Shown: positions 9,365 to 18,649 of the stretch, in pieces
How the letters are laid out: the number at the start of each line of letters is the position of its first letter
Numbering within the stretch: position 1 is the first letter of the stretch
Assembly (NCBI RefSeq): GCF_017573465.1
Contig: NZ_JAGEPF010000009.1
Location: 1-64,000 of the forward strand
DNA from: Actinomadura violacea
GTDB lineage: Bacteria; Actinomycetota; Actinomycetes; Streptosporangiales; Streptosporangiaceae
Direction: 5' to 3'
DNA: 64,000 nucleotides
Notes under the pieces: model-generated
The model's database searches: none
What the model was told of the DNA's origin: nothing
The model's input: only the letters and a program-made list of their open reading frames with translations
Translations under genes and position numbers: made by a program

Positions 9365-9843
9365 GCGCCGACTTCGTCGAGGCCGTCGCGGGGTTCGCCA
9401 CCGGGGTCGTCGTGCTGACCGTCCGGGACGGCCGCGACGACCTCGGCACGACGGTGACCTCGTTCATGTCGGTGTCGCTGGAGCCGCCGATGGTGCTGGC
9501 CGGGGTGGCGTCCTCGTCCTACCTGGCGGAGGTGCTGTCGCGCGCCGACCGGTGGGCGGCGACGGTCCTCGGCGCGGGGCAGCGCGCCCTCGCCGGGCGT
9601 TTCGCCGCCGAGGGCCGTCCGAGCGCCCGCCTGCTGCTCGCGAGCGAGCCGCACCACCGCGGTGAGCTGTCCGGCGCGCTCGTCCCCGAGTCCGGCCTCA
9701 CCGCGTTCGAGTGCGAGACGCGCCAGTGCGTCGAGGCGGGCGACCACGTGCTCTTCGCCGCCGAGGTCCTCGCCACGGACTACGTCGCCCGCGACCGGCA
9801 GCCCCTGATCAGGGTCAACCGCCGCTACCTCGCCCCGTCCTGA
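9361..9843 (+). CDS. Flavin reductase family protein, apparent CTG start
   Basis: 160 residues of the flavin reductase-like FMN-binding fold: FATGVVVLTVRD, the TTVTSFMSVSLEPPMVLAGV FMN-binding stretch, and LIRVNRRYLAP at the end. It probably supplies reduced flavin or binds FMN for an unidentified oxygenase. In this frame there is no ATG, GTG or TTG that keeps the conserved FATGV motif; CTG 9361 overlaps the sppA stop (CTGA) and has GGGAG 7 bases upstream, so I take it as the start, translationally coupled to sppA. The alternative GTG at about 9409 would cut into the FMN fold. Confidence 0.78.
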   Translation: MSADFVEAVAGFATGVVVLTVRDGRDDLGTTVTSFMSVSLEPPMVLAGVASSSYLAEVLSRADRWAATVLGAGQRALAGRFAAEGRPSARLLLASEPHHRGELSGALVPESGLTAFECETRQCVEAGDHVLFAAEVLATDYVARDRQPLIRVNRRYLAPS

Positions 9844-9847
9844 CGCC

Positions 9848-11017
9848 TCAGCCGACGACCCGGCTGCCGTGCTTCCATACGGCGGCCGTCTGCGGGACGC
9901 CGGGACGGTAGGCGAGGTGGATGTGCGACGGGGCGTCCAGCACGAGGACGTCCGCGCGCGCGCCGACGGCGAGGTGGCCGACGTCGGTACGGCGTAGGGC
10001 GCGGGCGCCGCCGGCGGTGGCGGCCCAGACGGCTTCGGCGGGCGTCATGTGCATGTCGCGGACGGCCACGGCGATGCAGAACGCCATGCTGGAGCTGTAG
10101 CAGGAGCCGGGGTTGCAGTCGGTGGCGAGGGCCACGGTGGCGCCCGCGTCCAGGAGGCGGCGGGCGTCCGGATAGGGCTGGCGGGTGGAGAACTCGACGC
10201 CCGGCAGCAGGGTCGCGACGGTGCGGGACGAGGCGAGCGCGTCCACGTCGGCGCTGCTCAGGAACGTGCAGTGGTCGGCGGACGCGGCGTCCAGCTCGAC
10301 GGCGAGGCGGACGGCGGGGCCTTCGGTGAGCTGGTTGGCGTGCAGGCGCGGCGTCAGCCCCGCCTTGATCCCGGCCTGCAGGACCTCGCGGGCCTGGTCG
10401 GCGTCGAACGCGCCCCGCTCGCAGAACACGTCCACCCAGCGGGCGTGCGGCGCGCACGCGGCGAGCATGTCGGTGGCGGCGAGGCGCGTGTAGCCGGCGG
10501 CGTCATCGGCGTACTCGGACGGGACGACGTGCGCGCCCAGGTACGTGACCTCGTCGGCGATCTCGGCGGCGATGCGGACGGCGCGCTCCTCCTGCTCGAC
10601 CGTGAGGCCGTAGCCGGACTTGCACTCGACGGTCGTCGTCCCCTGCCGCGCCATCTCCTCCACCAGGCGGCGCAGGTTCGCGCGCAGGTCGTCGTCGGAC
10701 GCGGCGCGGGTGCGCTCGACGGTCGTGCGGATGCCTCCGGCGGCGTAGGGCCGCCCGCTCATCCGGGCGGCGAACTCCTCGGCACGCTCGCCGGCGAAGA
10801 CGAGGTGGGCGTGGGAGTCGACGAACCCGGGGAGGACGGCGCGTCCGGCGGCGTCGAACACCTCGTCGGCGGCGGGGGCCTCGGCAGCGGGCCCGGTCCA
10901 GGCGACGGCGCCGTCCTCGATCACCAACGCGGCGTCCCGGACGATGCCGAGCGGCCCGCCGCCCCGTCCGGGGTCGTTGGTGACCAGTTCCCCGATGTTG
11001 GTGATGGCGGTGCTCAA
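9848..11017 (-). CDS. hutI: Imidazolonepropionase HutI
   Basis: Hydrolyses 4-imidazolone-5-propionate to N-formimidoyl-L-glutamate, third step of histidine breakdown. 389 residues, amidohydrolase fold; metal-binding HxH in [15 protein letters not shown], substrate loop [18 protein letters not shown], and the active-site Asp/Asn region [12 protein letters not shown] are all present. Start ATG 11017 overlaps the hutF stop by 4 bases (ATGA), so the two are translationally coupled. Last gene of the hut operon; it converges on the flavin reductase with 4 bases between stops. Confidence 0.96.
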   Translation of the reverse strand: MSTAITNIGELVTNDPGRGGGPLGIVRDAALVIEDGAVAWTGPAAEAPAADEVFDAAGRAVLPGFVDSHAHLVFAGERAEEFAARMSGRPYAAGGIRTTVERTRAASDDDLRANLRRLVEEMARQGTTTVECKSGYGLTVEQEERAVRIAAEIADEVTYLGAHVVPSEYADDAAGYTRLAATDMLAACAPHARWVDVFCERGAFDADQAREVLQAGIKAGLTPRLHANQLTEGPAVRLAVELDAASADHCTFLSSADVDALASSRTVATLLPGVEFSTRQPYPDARRLLDAGATVALATDCNPGSCYSSSMAFCIAVAVRDMHMTPAEAVWAATAGGARALRRTDVGHLAVGARADVLVLDAPSHIHLAYRPGVPQTAAVWKHGSRVVG

Positions 11018-12369
11018 CCGGGCTCCTCGCTGGTGGCGGACTCGATGGCGGTCGCGAGCGCGCCGGGCACGTCATCGACGAGCAGGTGGCGGCCGTCGTG
11101 CACGATCTGGCGGCCGGAGACGACGACGTGCCGGACGTCGGCGGCGGTGGCGGCGAACACGGCGGCCTCGGCGGCGTGCGCTGCCCCGGCGCCCGCGGTG
11201 CGGACGGAGTCGAGCGCGACGGTGACGAGGTCGGCGTAGGCGCCGGGTTCGAGGCGGCCCGCCTCGGGCCAGCCGAGCGCGTGGTGGCCGTTGGACGTGG
11301 CGGCGGCGAGCAGCCCGCCGGCGGTCCAGTGGCCGCGGACGCGGGTGCGCAGGCGCTCGTCGAGCTCGACGGCGCGGGCCTCCTCGAACAGGTCGATGAC
11401 GGCGTGCTGGTCGGAGCCGAGGCAGATCGGGGCGCCGGCGTCGGCGAGGCCGCGGGCGGGCCCGATGCCGTCGGCGAGGTCGCGTTCGGTCGTCGGGCAC
11501 ATGCAGACCCCGGTCGTCGTCGCGCCGAGCAGGCCGATGTCGTCGTCGGTGAGGTGGGTGGCGTGGACGGCGGTGGTCAGCGGGCCGAGCGCGCCCGCCT
11601 CGGCGAGCAGCCGCGCGGGCGTCATGCCGTAGGCGTCGAGGCACGCGGTGTTCTCGGCGGGCTGCTCGGACAGGTGGACGTGCAGCGGCGCGCGGTGCTC
11701 CTTCGCCCAAGCCGCGACGGCCCGCACCTGCTCGCGGGGCACGGCGCGGACGGAGTGGATCGCGGCGCCGACGCGGGCGTGCAGCCCGCCCGCCTTGTCG
11801 GTCTGCTCGTAGAGGCTGTCGACGCGGCGCGCCCAGTTCCCGGCGGTGCCGTCGCCGAAGCGCAGCTGCGGGCCCTTGAGCGGCTGCCCGATGCCGCCGG
11901 TGAGGTAGCAGGTGTCGAGCAGCGTGATCCGGATGCCCGCGTCGGCGGCGGCCGCGATCAGCGCCTCGCCCATCGCGTTCGGCGCGTCGTAGGGGGCGCC
12001 GCCGGGACGGTGGTGCAGGTAGTGGAACTCGCCGGCGCAGCTGATCCCGGCGAGCGCCATCTCGGCGAACACCGCCCTGGCCAGCGCCCGGTAGGAGTCG
12101 GGGTCGAGCCGGTCGGCGACCTGGTACATCTGCTCGCGCCAGGTCCAGAACGTGCCGCGGTTCGTCTGGACGCGGGAGCGCAGGGCGCGGTGGAACGCGT
12201 GGGAGTGCGCGTTCGCGAGGCCCGGCAGGGTGAGGCCGGGCAGGTGCTGGGCGTGCGGCGGGGCGGGGACGCCGCGCGCGAGGCTCGTGATCCGCTCGCC
12301 GTCGGCCTCGATGAGGACGTCGGCGGCGACGCCGTCGCCGAGCCAGGCGTACTGGGCATGCCATTGCAT
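11014..12369 (-). CDS. hutF: Formimidoylglutamate deiminase HutF
   Basis: Converts N-formimidoyl-L-glutamate to N-formyl-L-glutamate and ammonia, so this organism uses the five-step hut route. 451 residues of the amidohydrolase superfamily: HxH in [14 protein letters not shown], second-shell HVHLSEQ, HATHL and the metal Asp in [11 protein letters not shown]. Start ATG 12369 gives [15 protein letters not shown], typical of the family. Overlaps hutI by 4 bases. The expected downstream enzyme, HutG N-formylglutamate deformylase, is not obvious; the adjacent M20 hydrolase may fill that place. Confidence 0.95.
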   Translation of the reverse strand: MQWHAQYAWLGDGVAADVLIEADGERITSLARGVPAPPHAQHLPGLTLPGLANAHSHAFHRALRSRVQTNRGTFWTWREQMYQVADRLDPDSYRALARAVFAEMALAGISCAGEFHYLHHRPGGAPYDAPNAMGEALIAAAADAGIRITLLDTCYLTGGIGQPLKGPQLRFGDGTAGNWARRVDSLYEQTDKAGGLHARVGAAIHSVRAVPREQVRAVAAWAKEHRAPLHVHLSEQPAENTACLDAYGMTPARLLAEAGALGPLTTAVHATHLTDDDIGLLGATTTGVCMCPTTERDLADGIGPARGLADAGAPICLGSDQHAVIDLFEEARAVELDERLRTRVRGHWTAGGLLAAATSNGHHALGWPEAGRLEPGAYADLVTVALDSVRTAGAGAAHAAEAAVFAATAADVRHVVVSGRQIVHDGRHLLVDDVPGALATAIESATSEEPG

Positions 12370-12379
12370 ATCGGGATCC

Positions 12380-13636
12380 CTACCCGCGGGCCAGGTCGTC
12401 CAGTACCGCCGCGAGGGCGTCCACCCCGGCGAGGCAGTCGGCGGTCTCGGCGTGCTCTGCGGGCGCGTGCGACACCCCCGTCGGGTTGCGGACGAACAGC
12501 ATCGCGGTCGGCACCCTGGCCGACAGGACGCCCGCGTCGTGGCCCGCGCCGGTCGGCAGGACGGGCGCGCCGCCGAGCGTCCCGACCAGGCGGTCGCGCA
12601 GGGCCCGGTTGAAGTCGACGATCTCGGTGTAGGACTCCTCGGCGAACTCGACCGCCACCCGGTGCGGGCGGGCCGCCTCGCGCGCCGCCGCGCCGACCTC
12701 GTCCACGGTCCTGCGGACGGCGTCGTCGGCGGGGCCGCGCGCGTCGAGCCAGGCGGTGACGGACGAGGCGATCGCGTTGACGCCGCCCGGGACGACCCGG
12801 ACCTTCCCGACCGTCGCGACCGTCCCGTTGCGTTCGGCGGCGTCGCGCGCGGCGAGGACCATCCCGGCGAACGGGATCATCGGGTCGCGGCGGTCGGCGA
12901 GCGCGGTCGTCCCGGCGTGGTTGCCCTCGCCCGCGAACCCGAACCGCCACCGCCCGTGCGGGACGATCGAGCTCGCCACGCCGACCGGCTCCGCGAGCGC
13001 CCGCCCCTGCTCGACGTGGAGTTCGACGTAGCAGCCGACGCGTCCGAGCAACTCCTCGTCCGGCCCGATCGCTTCGGGATCGAGCCCCGCACCGTGCAGC
13101 ACCTCGGCGAAGGTGCGCCCGTCGCCGTCCTTGAGCCCTCGCGCCCGAGCCGGGTCGATCGCTCCGGCGAGCAGCCGCGATCCGAGGCACGCCACCCCGA
13201 ACCGGGCGCCCTCCTCCTCGGCGAACGCCGCGATCCCGATGGGCCGCCGGAGCACCGCGCCGCGCTCGCGCAGCAGGTCCACTGCGGCGAACGCGGAGAC
13301 GATGCCGAGCGGCCCGTCGAACGCGCCGCCGCCGGGCACCGAGTCCAGGTGGCTGCCCGTCAGCACGGCGCTCTCCGCGCCGGCGTCGCCCGGTGCGGCG
13401 CCCTGGTCGCGGTGCGGGCGGCCGTCGCGCCACGTCCACCCCGCGGGAAGCCACCAGGCGATCATGTTGCCGTTGCGGTCGTGCTCCAGCGGCATGCCGC
13501 GCCGGCGCGCCTCGTCCGCGAACCAGGCGCGGCACTCCAGCTCCGGCGGCGTCCACGCGAACCGGTGATACCCGCCGCCGCCGGCGTCCCGCCCGACGGG
13601 CAGCAGCTCCCGCCACATCGCCTCGAACCCCAACAC
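12380..13636 (-). CDS. M20 amidohydrolase (allantoate/N-carbamoyl amino acid hydrolase type) in hut cluster
   Basis: 418 residues of the M20/HyuC-AllC metallopeptidase family, with metal ligands in GSHLDSVPGGGAFDGPLGIV, FAEEEGARFG and a C-terminal GHDAG motif, plus a dimerisation lid. Such enzymes hydrolyse N-carbamoyl or allantoate amides; in actinobacterial hut clusters a gene of this type sits between hutF and hutU and could perform N-formylglutamate hydrolysis, which would complete the pathway (inference). Start is uncertain: GTG 13636, TTG 13633 or ATG 13618 are possible because the AGGAGG element abuts the first GTG. Confidence 0.85.
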   Translation of the reverse strand: MLGFEAMWRELLPVGRDAGGGGYHRFAWTPPELECRAWFADEARRRGMPLEHDRNGNMIAWWLPAGWTWRDGRPHRDQGAAPGDAGAESAVLTGSHLDSVPGGGAFDGPLGIVSAFAAVDLLRERGAVLRRPIGIAAFAEEEGARFGVACLGSRLLAGAIDPARARGLKDGDGRTFAEVLHGAGLDPEAIGPDEELLGRVGCYVELHVEQGRALAEPVGVASSIVPHGRWRFGFAGEGNHAGTTALADRRDPMIPFAGMVLAARDAAERNGTVATVGKVRVVPGGVNAIASSVTAWLDARGPADDAVRRTVDEVGAAAREAARPHRVAVEFAEESYTEIVDFNRALRDRLVGTLGGAPVLPTGAGHDAGVLSARVPTAMLFVRNPTGVSHAPAEHAETADCLAGVDALAAVLDDLARG

Positions 13637-13665
13637 CCCTCCTCGCCCCGAACCGAACCCCGTTC

Positions 13666-13718
13666 ACTTGCGGCGTGTCGTCCTTAAGAACGCGGTTTTA
13701 AGGACGACACGCCGCAAG

Positions 13719-13719
<1 letters not shown>
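13666..13719. repeat. Perfect 22-bp inverted repeat (hairpin) between hutU and M20 gene
   Basis: Arms at 13666-13687 and 13698-13719 are exact reverse complements (22 bp, ACTTGCGGCGTGTCG... closing at TTAA) around a 10-base loop. The right arm touches the hutU stop codon. On the minus strand it would form a strong stem directly after hutU without a T-run, so it may act as an attenuating terminator, an mRNA stabiliser or be a mobile repeat copy. Confidence 0.8.
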
Positions 13720-15371
<1,652 letters not shown>

Positions 15372-15383
15372 GGGGCGGGCTCC

Positions 15384-16940
15384 TTAGGAGAGGGGGCCGG
15401 TGACGGATTCGGCGGCGGCGACGAGCGAGCCGTCCGCGACCATGGCGGTCGCGGCGGCGATCTCGGGCGCGAGGTAGCGGTCGGGGCCGGGCGGCGGGAC
15501 GGCCTCGCGCAGCTTCGCGACGACGGCGGCGGTCGCGGGCCCCGGGCGCAGCGGGCTGCGCAGGTCCAGGGCCCGCGCGGCGGTGAGGATCTCGATCGCG
15601 ACGACCTGCGTCAGGCCGTCGACGGCGCGGCGCAGCTTGCGCGCGGAGTTCCAGCCCATGGACACGTGGTCCTCCTGCATCGCCGAGCTCGGGATGGAGT
15701 CGGCGGACGCGGGGGCGGCCAGCCGCTTCAGCTCGGAGACGATCGCGGCCTGCGTGTACTGGGCGATCATGTGGCCGGAGTCGACGCCGGGGTCGTCGGC
15801 GAGGAACGCGGGCAGCCCGGACGAGCGGGCCTTGTCGAGCATCCGGTCGGTGCGCCGCTCCGACATCGACGCGACGTCCGCGGTGGGGATGGCGAGGAAG
15901 TCCAGCACGTAGGCGATGGGGGCGCCGTGGAAGTTGCCGTTGGACTCGACCCGGCCGTCCGGCAGCACCACCGGGTTGTCGACGGCGGACGCCAGCTCCC
16001 GGCCGGCGACCAGCTCGGCGTGCGCGAGGGTGTCGCGGGCGGCGCCGTTCACCTGCGGCGAGCAGCGCAGCGAGTAGGCGTCCTGCACGCGGGTGCAGTC
16101 GGGGCCGCGGTGCGACTCCATGATCTGCGAGGCGGCGAGCAGCGCCCGCAGGTTGGCCGCGGACGCGCCCTGCCCGGGATGCGGCCGCATCTCCTGCAGG
16201 TCGGCGGCGAACACCCGGTCGGTGCCGAGCAGCGCCTCGACGCTCATGGCGGCGGCCACGTCGGCGGCGGTCAGCAGCTTGTGCAGGTCGCGGATGGCGA
16301 GGACGAGCATGCCGAGCATGCCGTCGGTGCCGTTCAGCAGGGCGAGGCCCTCCTTGGCGCCCAGCATGACCGGGGCGATGCCGTTCTCGGCGAGCACCTC
16401 GGCCGCCGGCCGCAGCTCGCCGGCCGCGTCCCGGACCTGCCCCTCGCCGATCAGCGCGAGCGCGACGTGCGCGAGCGGCGCGAGGTCGCCGGAGCAGCCG
16501 AGGCTGCCGTGCTCGAACACCTGCGGCGTGATCCCCGCGTTCAGCAGCGCGGCGAGCGTCCGCGCGGTGACGGGCTGCACGCCCGTCCGCCCGGTCGCGA
16601 GGGTGTGCAGGCGCAGCAGCATCAGCGCCCGGACGACCTCCCGCTCGACCTCCATCCCCGACCCGGCGGCGTGCGACCGCACGATGTTGAGCTGCAGCTG
16701 CGCCCGCATCTCCGGCGGAATGTGCCGGGTCGCGAGCGCCCCGAACCCGGTCGACACCCCGTAGACCGGCAGCGGCCGGGACGCCAGCTCCTCGATGTGC
16801 GCCCGCGACTCCCCGATCAGCTCCAGCGCCTCGTCCGTCAGCGAGACCGCCGCGCCGTCCCGCGCCACCGCCACGACCTGCTCGAACGACAGCGGATCCG
16901 GACCGACCCGAACACTCGTGTCTCCCATGACGAAACCCAT
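15384..16940 (-). CDS. hutH: Histidine ammonia-lyase HutH
   Basis: Deaminates L-histidine to urocanate; first hut enzyme. 518 residues from ATG 16940 (GGTGGA lies 9 bases upstream); GTG 16946 and ATG 16928 are alternatives. The MIO-forming motif reads GSLGCSGDLAPLAH, with Cys-Ser-Gly rather than Ala-Ser-Gly near residue 150; Cys is allowed at this position in the family signature and is common in actinobacteria, so activity is expected. Other conserved blocks: YGVSTGFG near the N terminus and QEDHVSMGWNSARKL. Divergent from the IclR gene, with an 18-bp palindrome in the 80-base gap. Confidence 0.96.
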   Translation of the reverse strand: MGFVMGDTSVRVGPDPLSFEQVVAVARDGAAVSLTDEALELIGESRAHIEELASRPLPVYGVSTGFGALATRHIPPEMRAQLQLNIVRSHAAGSGMEVEREVVRALMLLRLHTLATGRTGVQPVTARTLAALLNAGITPQVFEHGSLGCSGDLAPLAHVALALIGEGQVRDAAGELRPAAEVLAENGIAPVMLGAKEGLALLNGTDGMLGMLVLAIRDLHKLLTAADVAAAMSVEALLGTDRVFAADLQEMRPHPGQGASAANLRALLAASQIMESHRGPDCTRVQDAYSLRCSPQVNGAARDTLAHAELVAGRELASAVDNPVVLPDGRVESNGNFHGAPIAYVLDFLAIPTADVASMSERRTDRMLDKARSSGLPAFLADDPGVDSGHMIAQYTQAAIVSELKRLAAPASADSIPSSAMQEDHVSMGWNSARKLRRAVDGLTQVVAIEILTAARALDLRSPLRPGPATAAVVAKLREAVPPPGPDRYLAPEIAAATAMVADGSLVAAAESVTGPLS

Positions 16941-16994
16941 ACCCACGATTCCACCCGGCCGGGCCCGCCGGGGACAGGGCCGGTCGGCCGCATC

Positions 16995-17012
16995 TGTCTC
17001 GGATACGAGACA
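16995..17012. promoter_or_regulatory. IclR-type operator between hutH and its regulator
   Basis: Perfect palindrome TGTCTCGGATACGAGACA: 7-bp arms TGTCTCG/CGAGACA with a 4-base centre. It lies 9 bases before the IclR gene start and about 55 bases before hutH, where a repressor could control both genes. Regulator-operator pairing is inferred from position. Confidence 0.75.
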
Positions 17013-17020
17013 ATCCGAGG

Positions 17021-17782
17021 ATGAGCCAGGTCCCCGCCGCGCGCCGCGCCCTCGCGGTGCTGCGCCTGCTGGCCGCCGCGCCCGGCCCGCTGCCCGCCTC
17101 CGCGATCGCCCGCGCCCTGGACCTGCCCCGCTCCAGCACCTACCACCTGCTCACCGCGATGGCCGAGGACGGCTTCGTCACCTCGATCCCCGAGGAGCGC
17201 CGCTGGGGCCTCGGCGTCGCCGCCTTCGAGATCGGCTCCGCCTATCTGCGGCACGAGCCCCTGGAGCGCCTCGCCCGCCCGCTGCTGCGCCGGCTCGTCG
17301 ACCGCGTCGGCGAGATCGCCCAGCTCGGCGTCCTGCACGGCGCCGAGACCCTCTACCTGCTCAAGGAGCAGCCGCCCCGGCACGCCACCCTCGTCACCGA
17401 CGTCGGCGTCCGGATGCCCGCCCACCTCACCGCCAGCGGCCTTTCACTGCTGGCGCACCTGCCTCCGGCGCAGGTCAGGGCCCTGTTCCCGGGCCGGTTC
17501 GTGAACCGCACGGGCCGCGGCCCCGCCTCGCTGCGCGAGCTGCGCAGCGTGCTCGCCGAGGACGCCCGGCGCGGCTGGTCGGCCGAGGACGGCTACATCA
17601 CCGAGGGCTTCGCCAGCATCGCCGCCTGCGCGTTCGACCACACCGGCCACCCCACCGCCGCGGTCGCGCTGACGTTCCGCCGCGACCGGCACCCGCCCGA
17701 GGCCTGGCCCGACCTCGCGTCCCAGGCCCGGACGGCGGCCGCCGCCCTCACCACCCGGCTGACCGGCCGCCCGCCCTCCTGA
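17021..17782 (+). CDS. IclR-family regulator of the hut genes
   Basis: 253 residues: winged helix-turn-helix (about 1-65, ARRALAVLRLLAAAPGPLPASAIARAL, then LDLPRSSTYHLLTAM) and the IclR effector-binding GAF-like domain (about 80-250; YLLKEQPPRHATLVTDVG, MPAHLTASGL, ITEGFASIAACAFD). Divergent from hutH with a perfect operator between them, so it is most likely the hut repressor responding to urocanate or histidine, by analogy with other actinobacterial hut regulators. CCGAGG precedes ATG 17021. Confidence 0.9.
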   Translation: MSQVPAARRALAVLRLLAAAPGPLPASAIARALDLPRSSTYHLLTAMAEDGFVTSIPEERRWGLGVAAFEIGSAYLRHEPLERLARPLLRRLVDRVGEIAQLGVLHGAETLYLLKEQPPRHATLVTDVGVRMPAHLTASGLSLLAHLPPAQVRALFPGRFVNRTGRGPASLRELRSVLAEDARRGWSAEDGYITEGFASIAACAFDHTGHPTAAVALTFRRDRHPPEAWPDLASQARTAAAALTTRLTGRPPS

Positions 17783-17783
17783 C

Positions 17784-18578
17784 TCAGTCCTCGAACGGCC
17801 CGTGCGGCGCCTCGGGCGACCAGCGCATCCTGCCGATGCCGATGAAGCCCAGGACGCCCACCGGAAGCCCCGCCCACGCCCAGGCAGGGAGCCCGTCGAG
17901 CCGCGCGCACGAATGCGGCTTGTGGACGGCGTGGAGCGTGTAGGCGATCGTCCCCCGCACGTGCGCCTTCGCCGAGTCCTTGTGCGTCGCCCCGTCCAGT
18001 CCGACCTTCCCCACGATCTCCAGCACCGTGCCCTCGATCTTCCCGTTGACCTGCTTCCCGCCGACGGTCCAGCTCGCCGAGCCGCAGGACACCTTGTCGG
18101 TGAAGTCCTGCGGCGAACCGCCGACTCTCGTGCTGCACTCGCCGCTGATCGACACCGTCACGACCGGCGCGTGGTAGTAGGCGTCGCTCGTGTCGGTGCT
18201 CAGCCAGCCGACGAGCTTCAGGAGGAACAGCGACGGCCCCGCGGCCGCCAGGACGATCGCGGCCAGCGCCGTGACCCTCCGCAGGACGAGCGGGACCGCA
18301 CCGCCCGGTTCGCGCCACGCATGCGTGGGCACCGCGGTGGTGGCCTGCCCTTGCAGGCCCATGGCGGCCACGACGCCGATCATCCCGCCGAGGAAGAGGA
18401 CCAGCCACCGGTAGAAGTCGTGCCCGAAGAAGAACGTGAAGATCAGGCCGCCGAGCCCGACGAGGGCGGGCAGCCCGCCCACCAGGGCGCAGATCCCCAT
18501 CAGGACCTGCAGGCCCTTCGCCGACGGCGTGTCCGGCAGGTCGTCGCCGCCCTTCTTGCTCTCCGCCGCCTCCGCCAC
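17784..18578 (-). CDS. Membrane protein of unknown function (264 aa)
   Basis: Four probable transmembrane segments: about residues 25-50 (VLMGICALVGGLPALVGLGG), 58-75, 102-125 and 230-250, with an extracytoplasmic domain between the third and fourth that contains four cysteines (GECSTRV, KVSCGSASW, HSCARL and neighbours) and many beta-prone residues. I do not recognise the family. GTG 18578 start has GGGAGTG upstream. It converges on the IclR gene with one base between stops and is followed by the FUSC gene on the same strand, 71 bases upstream. Confidence 0.7.
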   Translation of the reverse strand: MAEAAESKKGGDDLPDTPSAKGLQVLMGICALVGGLPALVGLGGLIFTFFFGHDFYRWLVLFLGGMIGVVAAMGLQGQATTAVPTHAWREPGGAVPLVLRRVTALAAIVLAAAGPSLFLLKLVGWLSTDTSDAYYHAPVVTVSISGECSTRVGGSPQDFTDKVSCGSASWTVGGKQVNGKIEGTVLEIVGKVGLDGATHKDSAKAHVRGTIAYTLHAVHKPHSCARLDGLPAWAWAGLPVGVLGFIGIGRMRWSPEAPHGPFED

Positions 18579-18649
18579 CCGGCACTCCCGCCCTTCGCCG
18601 CCGCCGCGCGGCCGTTCCGCGCTCCGGGCGGAAGATTACGATCATGCGA

